Assembly (NCBI GenBank): GCA_020465985.1
Contig: JAANYP010002029.1
Span: forward strand, 155,171-219,170
Direction of reading: 5' to 3'
Length of the DNA stretch: 64,000 bases
DNA from: Centrapalus pauciflorus
Lineage: Eukaryota > Streptophyta > Magnoliopsida > Asterales > Asteraceae
Both the position numbers and the translations under genes were made by a program. The stretch's first letter is position 1. The number at the start of each line of letters is the position of its first letter. Of this stretch, positions 34,001 through 45,100 are shown piece by piece. The notes beneath the pieces are model-generated. The model was given only the letters and a program-made list of their open reading frames with translations. It did no database searches and was not told where the DNA came from.

Positions 34001-34438
34001 TTAGTTCGAAGCATGAACCGTCGCTCAATCATTATGTGCCTAAGAGACTTCCAGATGGCTATCGAGAGCGCTATGGTTAAAGTGGGTCTTCGAGCACCAG
34101 AACAAGATAGTTTTCTTCTAGCCCACCACCCGGCTTACAGAGTTGTACTTACTGGAGACCCGGGTGTCATTTTTGTCAACTACAAGGGCTACAAAAGGTA
34201 CATGCGCTTTGAGGACCTTCCTTGTTACTCCGATGGTACACTTCGATTGGTTCGAGCTGCTCTTACCAGAAAGTACAAGATTATGATGCTCAACCAGATC
34301 CTGAACAAAGATGCTCACCAAAGGAGATACAGGATACCCTCAGCGGCATAGACTTCCTAAACGAACGGCTTCATACGAGACAAGTGACCAGACGCTTCGA
34401 CGTCATCCTTGGACTCTGAGAATCAACGGATCATGCCA
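31015..34438 (+). pseudogene. Accessory ('env-like') ORF of element D
   Basis: The start is ATG 31015 (MMEPAVVLTVPHPP). The frame stops at 31516, continues in the same frame to 31764, shifts near 31695, stops at 32834, continues in that frame and ends at about 34351. The N-terminal 130 residues (TLAFDILTRHPIYYALSTA, QQFWNRLKY, ISAIRHILHLP) match the pattern in A and G. The middle is Pro/Ser/His-rich, followed by a coiled coil (QISELSDKIDALNRLIL), a basic patch (PKRKHDDQDD, GEKRRK), an acidic Asp-Ser block (VSDSDSDIDDSEP) and a conserved C-terminal domain. No signal peptide or membrane segment is evident. The bases 34352-34438 are untranslated tail. Confidence 0.75.
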
Positions 34439-34784
34439 TATGTAACATCCCAAATTTTAATTATATGTAATTTACAAGTATTTGGACTTAATGGTGGTAT
34501 TCATGAATTATTATTACAATTTAAGTTATTTTGATCATTATATCAGTTAAAATAGAAAATACGAAGTTGAGGGGTATAATGTGCAAATGGGGCAAAATAG
34601 AAAATAAAAGAGGGAAAACCCTTTCATTTCCACCAACACTCTCTCTCTCTACCGTATCCTCTCTCTACTCTCTCTTCCTCTCGGATTTCAACTCAAGAAC
34701 CCAAGAATCATCAAATTTTCAAGTACAAAATCTGGAAACAAGTTATTTGGAAGGAACTATAACTACAACAACAAACGATTTGAG

Positions 34785-36100
34785 GTAAGATTCACCCAAA
34801 CTTGCAAAATTTGAGGTTTTTTTGGTTCGGTTTTTATAGAAACCGAATCATAGGTTTTGGATAACAAATGTTAATGCATGTTAGAATTTATTGATGAAAT
34901 GTTTAAATCGAGCATGTATGTTGTTGTATACAAAAATTCAGAAACAGATTCGAAGTCTAAGTGTGATTTTGGAATTAAGTGTGTCTTTTAGTGTGTGTGT
35001 TCTTCGAGACATGTAGAAAAATGGACAAAAATGAGTTGTTTTGGTACATTACTGTTATATTATAAGTTGATTTAGTACAGATAAGCTTATAGCTGCAATA
35101 TTAGACTCAAAAACATGCAAAAATGGTCAAAAACATAATTCTGGAAAAATGTTGGAAATTACTAAGTATGAACTCGGATCCGTGTGGACCGAATTCGGAC
35201 CATCCGAATTCGGGTCCTGTTCAAACCATTTCGGATCATACTCATTTCGGACACTCCCCATTTCAGGTCCATCCCAATTTCGGATCCTTCCAAATTCGGA
35301 CCACCCCATTTCGGATCAACCCAATCCGGACCAAGAACCAATTTCGGATTATACCAGTTTCGGACCCCAGTTCGGATCCAACCAACTTCGGACCATTACC
35401 CCAAATTCGGACCAATTGTGATTCGGACCATCCGAATTCGGATGTGGTCCGAAATCAGCACAATTATACTTAATTTACAGAATACAATTTTTAAGCAATT
35501 ACTGACACAAATTCACTATTACACTTACATTACAGATCATTGTGGTGTTATCAAAACACACATTGATTCAGGATCAAGTCACTATACCAATCACTGTGAG
35601 TTGCAGATTATCATTCGAACATTTATTGTTTTTACATTCTTGTTTATACATTCAATGGCATGTTCACGTTGTTCATATACTTCATTTGGCACTCATGAAA
35701 TGATTTGTTGTTATGATGCACACTCGTACTTGACATGTAACACACATGTAGCTTGCGTTCATTTGAAAGTGCATCTATTTACATCATGCTTGCACTGCAT
35801 GATCATTACTTCACACTCTGATGCGACCTGGACTGGGGCTGACAGCAGGCCACTGTCGGGGACTGATCATCCCACTCGTATCCCATCAGGTTCGGCACAT
35901 CCCCGATCAGCATATTGAACTGCCAACCCATGCTTGCACTGCATGGTTTACACATACGTTGAGGCTTACACTGCCGTTTTCACATACATGGGGCTTACAC
36001 TGCCCATGGTTAAGCATTGTTTGTAAAGAAATATTTGTTGTATGCATAATCTGTTATCTCACTAAGCAATTAGCTTACAGTTGACTCACATTGTTTACAG
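34785..36100 (+). other. Predicted leader intron inside the H LTR
   Basis: GT at 34785 in the context GAG|GTAAGA and AG at 36100 after TTGTTTACAG. The same sites recur in the 3' LTR (41630-42944), and a matching pair exists in the B LTR (13939-15608). Splicing is predicted, not shown. Confidence 0.45.
35172..35455. repeat. TTCGGA / CCGAATTCGG word array in the H 5' LTR
   Basis: I count about thirteen TTCGGA words in 285 bp (mean spacing near 20 bp), most followed by CC or TC, plus four TCCGAA/ACCGAA words. The same array is in the 3' LTR at about 42016-42299. The word is the same as in D's spacer although D is Copia and H is Gypsy. Confidence 0.9.
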
Positions 36101-36404
36101 GCAAAGGCAAGAGTGTAGCGGGACCTTCATCATAAGCAATCAAATTCTTATCTCGGTGACCTTAGAAGCTAATTGGTGCATGGACGATGTAGCTTTGGGG
36201 CTGGGAATTTGTTACTATTAAAACAATTATGATGATGTAATAGCTAGACTTAAACACTGTAGACATTTACTTTCATTGCTTTAGTGTGGATTTGCTTAAC
36301 TCTGATTTAAGTACTCAATTTCAATTATTATGATACTCATTGGGTTGTTAGTCGATCCTGGAGATTACAATTATATCATTAATTCAAGAGGGCGTCACAG
36401 GTTT

Positions 36405-36416
36405 TGGTATCAGAGC
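36405..36416 (+). other. Primer-binding site of element H
   Basis: TGGTATCAGAGC starts six bases after the LTR end. Confidence 0.92.
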
Positions 36417-36604
36417 ATTAGTTTGAGGTTTCAAGTGTCCGCGAGGACTTGGACTCAAACTTAGGTTATGATATTAGAATGGACTCCTAGGAAATGATCC
36501 GAACTAAGATAGGATTGACATGCACACAGGGACACACAAAGGGTAACTGTACATTTAGGACTTACAAATAAATGTTCTAAATATAAGTTGTTATATTTCA
36601 GAAC

Positions 36605-39600
36605 ATGTCAGGAGACGATATGACTCCTCAGCAAATGTTCCAGATGATGCAAGCTCTCATGGAACAGAACAATGAACTGCAATCCAAGCGAATGGCTGAG
36701 CAGGCTCAGTCATTTGCTGACCAATTAAGGGCCAGAGATGAGACCGAGGCAAAACGAAAGGCCGATAAGCGAAAGAACAAGGAACATCAACAAGATGACC
36801 AAGAGGAAAGACAAGACATTGGGTCTTCTAATAGATCAAGGGGCTGTAGGTTTAAGGACTTCAAAAGTAACGGGGCTGTTACTTTTGATGGAACTGGAGA
36901 TGTCGTGACTGCATTGGAATGGATCACCACCACGGAGAGAACTTTCAGAATCAGCGACTGCGCTGACAAAGACATGGTCCGCTTTGCAACCGCTATGTTT
37001 GCAAGGGACGCTGTTATGTGGTGGGACGCAATGACACATGTGTTGACGATGGAGGTAGTGTCACACATGTCATGGAGCGAGTTTAAGGAAGTGTTTTCTC
37101 AACAGTACTGTCCAGCCGACGAGAAGCGACGTCTCGAGGCAAAGTTCCTGAATCTGACTCAAGGAACGAAAACGGTTACACAATATGCCGTTGAGTTCAC
37201 TCGATTGAGTCTGTTCGCACCCCATCAAGTAGACACAGAAGAGAGGAAGATAGCCCGGTTTGAGGCCGGACTAGATTATGAGATACGCCGAACCATGAGT
37301 GGGGTTCGGTATACAACATTTGCTGGATTACTCGAGGCTGCTCGGAATGTGGAGCAGATTGTCTTGTTATCCGGATATGTCATTGGTTCAGTCGCCGCAA
37401 CACCGACTCAACCGTCGCCGCCAAAAAGGCAGCGGGAGTCTGGATCCTCTCGATTTTCTTCCCAATCTCATCAACAAACTTCATCACCAAAGAAAGGAAG
37501 GGCCTTCTCGGCCAGTTCAGAAATGAGGGACTGCAGACGATGCAGAAAGGCGCACTCTGGGGAGTGCAAGACTCAAGACATGTACTGCTTCTGCTGTGGG
37601 CAGAAAGGCCATCACTGGGAGCATTGTCCTCGAAAAGATGATGCGTGCTACAACTGCCACAGACTTGGCCATTTCTCAAGGGACTGCCCGAAACCCCCAC
37701 GAGATCAGAATGCTCCACAATCAACAGCAAGATCTTCTGTAGCTTCCACGGCTCGCAGGGATCAATCTCAAAGGGCTCCAACAAGGGCGTTCCAAATCAC
37801 AGCTGAAGAAGCAAAGGATGACCCGGAGGTGGTCACTGGTACGTTTTATGTAAATTCAATTCCTGCACGTGTACTGTTTGACTCTGGAGCAAATCGTTCG
37901 TTTGTCTCCACTACATTTGCTCGTCAATTTAACATGCCAACTTCCGAACTGCAATTTGTACTTGACGTAGAGACTGCTAGCAATATGTTAGTAAAAGCAG
38001 ACAAGGTATATAGGAATTGCACTTTACTTGTAGAAGATGTAGTGTTCAACATAGATTTGATCCCTATGGAGTTCGGGGAATTCGATATCATAGTAGGTAT
38101 GGACTGGTTAGTTCACAATGAGGCCCAAATCGTTTGCAAGAAAAGGATGATTAAGATCACCACTCCCGAGTGCCGAGACATATGCATTTATGGTGACAGA
38201 CACAAAGGCGACCTATGCCTTATTTCAATCGCAAAAGCCCGAAAGCACGTTGCCAAGGGTTGTTCAGCTTATTTAGCCTACGCTGTAGATGCAAAGGCTG
38301 AAGTTCAATCTCCTTCCACCGTTCCAGTAGTTTCCGAATTTCCAGATGTCTTTCCAGAAGATATCTCGGGATTGCCACCTGATCGCCAAGTGGAATTACG
38401 CATTGACCTCACTCCCGGAGCTGCTCCAATAGCAAAGGCTCCTTACCGGTTAGCCCCTGCAAAAATGCAGGAAATGATGAAACAATTACAGGAGTTGCTC
38501 GATAAGGGTTTTATCCGCCCAAGTTCATCTCCTTGGGGCGCTCCTGTTCTGTTCGTCAAGAAGAAAGATGGCACATTGCGTATGTGCATCGACTACCGGG
38601 AACTCAACAAAGTCACAATCAAGAACAAATACCCATTGCCCCGGATTGATGATCTCTTCGACCAGTTACAAGGCGCAAGTTACTTCTCGAAGATTGATCT
38701 TCGTTCGGGTTATCACCAACTCAAAGTACACCCGGATGATATTCCAAAGACGGCTTTCAGAACTCGTTACGGACACTACGAGTTTCTGGTAATGCCATTC
38801 GGTCTTACAAATGCGCCGGCTGCTTTCATGGATCTCATGAATCGAGTCTGCCGACCAATGCTCGACAAATCGGTCATCGTGTTCATCGATGACATTCTCA
38901 TATATTCAAAGACCAAAGAGGATCATGCTGCACATCTGAGAGAATTGCTAGAGTTGCTACGCAAAGAGCGACTTTATGCCAAATTCTCTAAATGTGAATT
39001 CTGGTTGAGGCAGGTACGTCTCAACATTCCAAACAATTTCATGATCCTTATACTTAATCATAAACTCGTTGTTAGCTTGTACTTACTCAATATTCAATTC
39101 AGATCCAATTCTTGGGGCACGTGATATCTGGTGCTGGGATTGCTGTTGATCCTGCAAAGATCGAAGCTATCCAGAACTGGGAATCACCCCGCAACGCCTC
39201 CGAGATTCGTAGCTTCCTGGGATTGGCTGGTTATTACCGCCGATTCATCAAAGACTTCTCAAAGATCGTCGTTCCGCTAACAAAGCTTACACGTAAGAAC
39301 GCGACCTTCTTTTGGAAAGATGAACAACAAACGGCTTTTAACAAATTGAAGCAGTTATTAAGTGAAGCACCAGTATTAGCCCTGCCTGAAGGGAACGAAG
39401 ACTTTGTAGTTTACACAGATGCATCAGGCATGGGTTTGGGTGCTATTCTAATGCAAAGAGGAAACGTCATAGCTTATGCTTCTAGACAACTCAAACCACA
39501 TGAGAAAGATTACTCTACTCATGATCTAGAGCTAACTACTGTGACTTTCGCTCTCAAGTTATGGAGACACTATTTGTACGGAACCAAGTGTCAGCTCTAC

Positions 39601-41241
39601 ACCGATCACAAGAGTTTAAAGTATATATTCAGTCAGAAGGACTTGAATATGAGGCAAAGAAAGTCAATGGAGCTGATAAAAGATTACGACTGTGAGATTC
39701 TCTATCATCCAGGGAAGGCCAATGTAGTGGCCGATGCTCTAAGTCGAAAAGCGTACTGCAAGGCATATTGTTATGCCTTGACCTCTACTATACTGACGTC
39801 CACAATCATAGACGATGTAAGGGCTGCTCAATTACAGGCTCTAAAAGAGGAGAATGTAAAAGACGAAAATGTCAGGATTCAGTTGTCATTAATGCAAAAC
39901 GATGGAACTGGACTGAAAGGAGTTTACGGCAGAATTTGGGTTCCTAAGTTCGGGAACATGCGCGAAGTAATCCTTGCAGAAGCTCATCAATCTAAGTTCT
40001 CAATTCATCCTGGTAGCACAAAAATGTACAACGACTTGAAAGCCGACTTCTGGTGGCCAGGATTGAAAAGAGATGTCGGTCAGTATGTTGAAAGGTGCAG
40101 AACATGTCGTCTAGTCAAAGCCGAGCACCAACAACCCTATGGTAGTATGCAACCTCTTCCTATCCCAGAATGGAAGTGGGACCATATTACCATGGATTTC
40201 GTAACCAAGCTTCCCAAAACACGTCGTCAACATGATGCCATTTGGGTCATCCTTGACCGATTAACAAAATCTGCTCACTTCATTCCAATCCGAGAGACTT
40301 ACTCACTGGACCGTCTTGCCCAGATCTACGTTAATGAAATCATCATTAGGCATGGTGTGCCTAAGTCTATTGTCTCCGACCGAGATAGTAGATTCACTTC
40401 TAATTTCTGGGCTGCTCTGCAAAACGGTCTTGGTACTCGTATCGCAATGAGTACTGCCTATAGACCCCAATCTGATGGTCAAAGTGAAAGAACAATTCTA
40501 ACTCTCGAAGACATGCTCAGAGCGTGTGTCATGGATTTGGATGGTAACTGGGACGATCACCTCCCATTGGTTGAATTCTCCTACAACAACAGTTACCATT
40601 CCACTATCAAGATGGCACCGTTCGAGTTCCTGTACGGAAGAAAGTGTAGGACTCCAACCTGTTGGAGGGAAACAGGAGAAACTCCAATAGCCGGTCCTGC
40701 TTTACTACAAGAAACAAATGAAAAGATCCAACTCATACGGCAGTACATGAAAACGGCACAAGATCGACAAAAGAACTATCATGATCGCCGACACAAAGCG
40801 ATAGAATTTCAAAAAGATGATTGGGTCTACTTGAAGGTTTCCCCGATGAAGGGAGTTACAAGATTCGTAAAGCGAGGAAAGTTATCGCCTCGGTTCATAG
40901 GACCCTTCAAAATACTAGAAAGAGTTGGGAATCAGTCCTATCACTTGGACTTGCCGGAAGAAATGTCTGGTGTTCACCCGGTCTTTCATGTTGGATACTT
41001 AAGAAAAAGTCTGGTGCCAGACAGGGAACCATGGACTGATCATTCGAACATTAAGATTGACGAACGGCTAAGGTTCGTTGATGAACCGGAGTGCATATTG
41101 GAGACAAAAATCAAAAAGTTACGGAACAAAGAGATCAGGATGGTGCTGGTCAAGTGGAAGCATCATCGGGGAGCTAATCACACTTGGGAATCGGAAGAAG
41201 ACATGAAGACAAAGTACCCAAGTTTGTTTAGCGCAGCATGA
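36605..41241 (+). CDS. gag-pol: Gag-Pol polyprotein of element H, with one predicted intron
   Basis: The ATG at 36605 (MSGDDMTPQQMFQMM) follows the leader. Order: charged N terminus; capsid (residues about 85-290, FDGTGDVVTALEWI); two CCHC knuckles (CFCCGQKGHHWEHC and CYNCHRLGHFSRDC, about 327-362); aspartic protease (LFDSGANRSFV, about 423); RT with SPWGAPVLFVKKKDG, DLRSGYHQL, MPFGLTNAPAAF and the catalytic FIDD (38882); intron 39014-39102; RNase H (VYTDASGMGLGA); integrase zinc site (H39989 region, CRTCRLVK); DDE core (MDFVTKLP, SDRDSRF, QSDGQSERT); then GPFKILERVGNQSYHLDLP and a chromodomain-like end (ILETKIKKLRNKEIRMVL). Without the intron the two open parts are in different frames; removing it aligns them exactly. 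The spliced product would be about 1516 residues, the usual size. I see no other break. Confidence 0.9.
39014..39102 (+). other. 89-bp GT-AG phase-0 intron in the H pol gene
   Basis: It starts GTACGTC after a codon ending CAG and ends ATTCAATTCAG. It is A/T-rich, and 89 is not a multiple of three, so retention shifts the frame and ends translation at 39124. The upstream frame (803 codons) ends exactly at the donor. The downstream frame, read from 39103, continues the RT/RNase H junction without a missing or extra residue. Element B has no insert at the matching place (about 12318-12375). Confidence 0.75.
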
Positions 41242-41278
41242 CTTCGCGGACGAAGTATAGGCGTGGTGGAGCCCATGC

Positions 41279-43243
41279 TGTAACATCCCAAATTTTAATT
41301 ATATGTAATTTACAAGTATTTGGACTTAATGGTGGTATTAATGAATTATTATTACAATTTAAGTTATTTTGATCAGTTAAAATAGAAAATACGAAGTTGA
41401 GGGGTATAATGTGCAAATGGGGCAAAATTGAAAATAAAAGAGGGAAAACCCTTTCATTTCCACCAACACACTCTCTCTCTACTCTCTCTCTCTCTACCGT
41501 ATCCTCTCTCTACTCTCTCTTCCTCTCGGATTTCAACTCAAGAACCCAAGAATCATCAAATTTTCAAGTACAAAATCTGGAAACAAGTGATTTGGAAGGA
41601 ACTATAACTACAACAACAAACGATTTGAGGTAAGATTCACCCAAACTTGCAAAATTTGAGGTTTTTTGGTTCGGTTTTTATAGAAACCGAATCATAGGTT
41701 TTGGATAACAAATGTTAATGCATGTTAGAATTTATTGATGAAATGTTTAAATCGAGCATGTATGTTGTTGTATACAAAAATTCAGAAACAGATTCGAAGT
41801 CTAAGTGTGATTTTGGAATTAAGTGTGTGTTTTAGTGTGTGTGTTCTTCGAGACATGTAGAAAAATGGACAAAAATGAGTTGTTTTGGTACATTACTGTT
41901 ATATTATAAGTTGATTTAGTACAGATAAGCTTATAGCTGCAATATTAGACTCAAAAACATGCAAAAATGGTCAAAAACATAATTCTGGGAAAATGTTGGA
42001 AATTACTAAGTATGAACTCGGATCCGTGTGGACCGAATTCGGACCATCCGAATTCGGGTCCTGTTCAAACCATTTCGGATCATACTCATTTCGGACACTC
42101 CCCATTTCAGGTCCATCCCAATTTCGGATCCTTCCAAATTCGGACCACCCCATTTCGGATCAACCCAATCCGGACCAAGAACCAATTTCGGATTATACCA
42201 GTTTCGGACCCCAGTTCGGATCCAACCAACTTCGGACCATTACCCCAAATTCGGACCAATTGTGATTCGGACCATCCGAATTCGGATGTGGTCCGAAATC
42301 AGCACAATTATACTTAATTTACAGAATACAATTTTTAAGCAATTACTGACACAAATTCACTATTACACTTACATTACAGATCATTGTGGTGTTATCAAAA
42401 CACACATTGATTCAGGATCAAGTCACTATACCAATCACTGTGAGTTGCAGATTATCATTCGAACATTTATTGTTTTTACATTCTTGTTTATACATTCAAT
42501 GGCATATTCACGTTGTTCATATACTTCATTTGGCACTCATGAAATGATTTGTTGTTATGATGCACACTCGTACTTGACATGTAACACACATGTAGCTTGC
42601 GTTCATTTGAAAGTGCATCTATTTACTTCATGCTTGCACTGCATGATCATTACTTCACACTCTGATGCGACCTGGACTGGGGCTGACAGCAGGCCACTGT
42701 CGGGGACTGATCATCCCACTCGTATCCCATCAGGTTCGGCACATCCCCGATCAGCATATTGAATTGCCAACTCATGCTTGCACTGCATGGTTTACACATA
42801 CGTTGAGGCTTACACTGCCGTTTTCACATACATGGGGCTTACACTGCCCATGGTTAAGCATTGTTTGTAAAGAAATATTTGTTGTATGCATAATCTGTTA
42901 TCTCACTAAGCAATTAGCTTACAGTTGACTCACATTGTTTACAGGCAAAGGCAAGAGTGTAGCGGGACCTTCATCATAAGCAATCAAATTCTTATCTCGG
43001 TGACCTTAGAAGCTAATTGGTGCATGGACGATGTAGCTTTGGGGCTGGGAATTTGTTACTATTAAAACAATTATGATGATGTAATAGCTAGACTTAAACA
43101 CTGTAGACATTTACTTTCATTGCTTTAGTGTGGATTTGCTTAACTCTGATTTAAGTACTCAATTTCAATTCTTATGATACTCATTGGGTTGTTAGTCGAT
43201 CCTGGAGATTACAATTCTATCATTAATTCAAGAGGGCGTCACA
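41279..43243 (+). repeat. 3' LTR of element H (1965 bp)
   Basis: Near-identical to 34441-36399. Differences include a 9-bp deletion near 41374, a short extra CT-repeat block near 41480, and about eleven substitutions. The 37 bases before it (from 41242) contain ACTTCGCGGACGAAGT and GTGGTGGAG, the plausible polypurine tract region. Confidence 0.93.
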
Positions 43244-43248
43244 CCAGA

Positions 43249-43285
43249 GTTCCAGGACCTCCTAAATGATCGAAAAGGGAGAGAT
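43249..43285 (+). other. 3' tail and polypurine tract of element D
   Basis: Between H's right flank and D's 3' LTR: GTTCCAGGACCTCC, then the purine run GAAAAGGGAGAGA (about 43272-43284) directly before TGTTAGAC. Confidence 0.8.
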
Positions 43286-43629
43286 TGTTAGACATTTTAT
43301 TTCGATCATAGGGAGTTGTTTTGTAATAATTATTTTCCTAGTATTTAGTCTTGTATTTATTTCCTTGTAGTTTATTTCTTTGTAATAGTCAAGGGGCCAA
43401 AGTTGCCAATATGTAATACTTCATTAAAGGAACCTAGAAATAGGCTCCTAGGGTTTAGTAATGATACACGGTTGACAATTGAATGCTTTATTCCAGCCGC
43501 CACTTGCAAATATTCTCTCAACATTCATTTTGTCTTTCTTCATCATTTCACAATTATTGAGCTAATTTCTTCTTGTGTTTGATAAGAAATCATTAAAGGT
43601 GCTGAAAATATACGGGAATACATATTACA
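43286..43629 (+). repeat. 3' LTR of element D (344 bp)
   Basis: Second copy of 19148-19491, ending ATATTACA and followed by AGAAA, the right target-site duplication. Confidence 0.93.
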
Positions 43630-43634
43630 AGAAA

Positions 43635-43960
43635 GAAATAAATCATTTCGGTTTTATATTTTCCGAACGAAAAAACTACAACTAGTTTTTATTTTTATTT
43701 TTCTTAAATGAAAAAAATAATAGAGAAAGATTTGGATTCTCAATAAATAATTGAAAAAAATGAACCAGTTATACCATATAATAATCTTAAATAAATAATT
43801 GTAGTAAAATATAAAAAAAAACTAACATTAATAATAACAATAAACATACAAATAAAAATTAATGACTAAAAACAAAAGGAAATAAAAATTAAAATGTTAT
43901 GTTTGGATAATTAAATTATAAAAAAGAAAAAAAAATACTAAATGTATATATGAGAAGTAT
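43635..43960. mobile_element. Foldback element E, outer part of the right arm
   Basis: It continues the arm cut at 19147. GAAATAAATCATTTCGG to about 43850 mirrors 17890-18085. Beyond 43836 it mirrors the outer part of the third arm (44515-44600), which extends further out than the left arm does. Confidence 0.7.
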
Positions 43961-44425
43961 GAAAGTTACATAAATGGTCCCTGAAAATTTAAAAATTACA
44001 TAAATGATCCTTGAAATTCAAAAAGACCAAAATACCCCTGAAACTAACGGCTCAAGTTAAGTGCCGTTAGTTTCAGGAACCAAAATGTTACAACTTTTCG
44101 ATTTTAGGGACTTATGATGTAATAAAATTCTTTCAGGGACTAAAACCATGATTTCATATAAACCACAAGGACCATTTATGTAATTTAGTCTAATATTTAT
44201 TAATATAGATTAGACTAAATTACATAAATGGTCCCTATGGTTTATATGGAATTACGGTTTTAGTCCTTGAAAGAATTTTATTATACACCACAAGTCCCTA
44301 AAATAAATAAGTTGTAACAATTTGGTCCCTGAAACTAACGGCGATTAACTTTAACCGTTAGTCTCAATGACATTTTTGTCCATTTGTTTTTCAGGGACCA
44401 TCTCTATAATTTTCAAACTTTCTTA
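43961..44425. mobile_element. Palindromic MITE-like element
   Basis: Both ends carry GAAAGTT...ATGGTCCCTGAAAA in inverted orientation, and the whole 465 bp folds on itself around 44203 (TTAGTCTAATATTTATT / AATATAGATTAGACTAAA). Inner blocks such as CCCTGAAACTAACGG and TTTAGTCC also mirror. Non-coding. Confidence 0.7.
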
Positions 44426-44439
44426 CATAATTTATTTTC

Positions 44440-44445
<6 letters not shown>

Positions 44446-44511
<66 letters not shown>
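44446..44511. repeat. (TA)n microsatellite
   Basis: About 65 bp of pure TA dinucleotides. The Ile-Tyr open frame over it is an artefact. Confidence 0.95.
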
Positions 44512-44514
<3 letters not shown>

Positions 44515-44947
44515 TTATTTTTTTATCATTTAATTATTCAAATGTAACATTTTATTTTTATTCTATTATTTTAATGATTAATTACAAATTTATTGTTATT
44601 ATTAATGCTATCTCTTTTTATATATTACCATTATTATTTATTTAATAGTATTATATGATATACCAAATTCTTTTTTTTCAATTAGTTATTGAAAATCCAA
44701 ATCTTTCTCCAATTTTTTTCATTTAGAAATGATAAAAATAAAAATTAGTTTTAATTTATTTTTGTTCAGAAAATCTGAAATCGAAACGATTTTTTTTCTC
44801 CATTCAAAATAACGACATGTTGAAGTTTTCTTCATTTGTAAAAATTATATAATCAAAATTGCTAGTATTTTCTTCATTGAAAATATTTAATCAAAATTTT
44901 TTATTATGAATTGTTCGAGAAAAACAAAAATTGGAATGGTTCGTCAC
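44515..44947. mobile_element. Third arm of the foldback E family
   Basis: Same orientation as the left arm at 17887-18250 (compare TTATTGAAAATCCAAATCTTTCTCC with TTATTGAGAATCCAAATTTTTCTC). It is the inverse of 43635-43960. Similarity ends at GGTTCGTCACTT, where hAT-related sequence starts. Confidence 0.65.
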
Positions 44948-45100
44948 TTGGCAAAACACACATCTCTGGATCCAAACCTATTACTGTTTCTCTCTTTTCA
45001 TCAAAGTCTTCAACCACTTGATTCACGAAGAACAAGTTGGGATCATTCAACTCATCTCTCTTCTTCCTCTTGGCAAGCTCAACCAATATAGCAGCTTTCA
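44947..45100 (-). repeat. Copy 1 of a 155-bp repeat related to the hAT region
   Basis: Matches 45555-45717 (CTTGGCAAAA, CATCTCT, CTCTTTTCATCAA, GAACAAGTTGGGATCATTC). On the minus strand both encode ELAKRKKRDELNDPNLFF. The 454 bp between the copies (45101-45554) shows nothing else recognisable. Confidence 0.7.

Larger units (their letters stand above)
34441..36399 (+). repeat. 5' LTR of element H (1959 bp)
   Basis: It runs from TGTAACATCC to GGGCGTCACA. TATAAT at 34575 precedes a C/T-rich leader (CACTCTCTCTCTCTACC, about 34638). A strong donor (TGAG|GTAAGA, intron from 34785) and acceptor (TTGTTTACAG, ending 36100) define a 1316-bp leader intron within the LTR. A word array lies inside it. 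A 244-codon open frame (35184-35918), present in both LTRs, is built from the array and is not protein-like. Confidence 0.9.
34441..43243 (+). mobile_element. Element H: young, coding-intact Ty3/Gypsy chromovirus (Tekay/Del-like)
   Basis: Near-identical LTRs (34441-36399 and 41279-43243) flank a primer-binding site and one gag-pol gene. By eye the LTRs differ by about eleven substitutions in 1950 bp plus two small indels. Flanking pentamers are CCATA (34436-34440) and CCAGA (43244-43248), a target-site duplication with one mismatch. H lies between the accessory gene and the 3' polypurine tract of D. Low LTR divergence and the absence of stops suggest recent, possibly still possible, activity. 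Confidence 0.93.
19148..43629 (+). mobile_element. Element D: Copia retrotransposon with nested F and H
   Basis: The two 344-bp LTRs (19148-19491 and 43286-43629) differ at about eight positions by eye. They are flanked by the perfect 5-bp target-site duplication AGAAA (19143-19147 and 43630-43634). Between them are a primer-binding site, leader, gag, coiled-coil Gag extension, pol, spacer with putative promoter and intron, accessory ORF, polypurine tract and 3' LTR. F occupies the leader and H lies 42 bp before the 3' LTR. Without F and H the element would be about 13.7 kb. Confidence 0.85.

Noticed and set aside
35172..35455. CRISPR-like array
   Set aside because: Repeats are 6-10 bp, degenerate and irregularly spaced, within an LTR of a plant retrotransposon.
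35184..35918. 244-codon open frame, repeated at 42028-42762, in both LTRs of H
   Set aside because: It reads through the TTCGGA word array (Arg-Thr-Ile, Phe-Gly-Pro repeats), lies in the predicted leader intron and resembles no protein. It is long because the array lacks stops in that frame.
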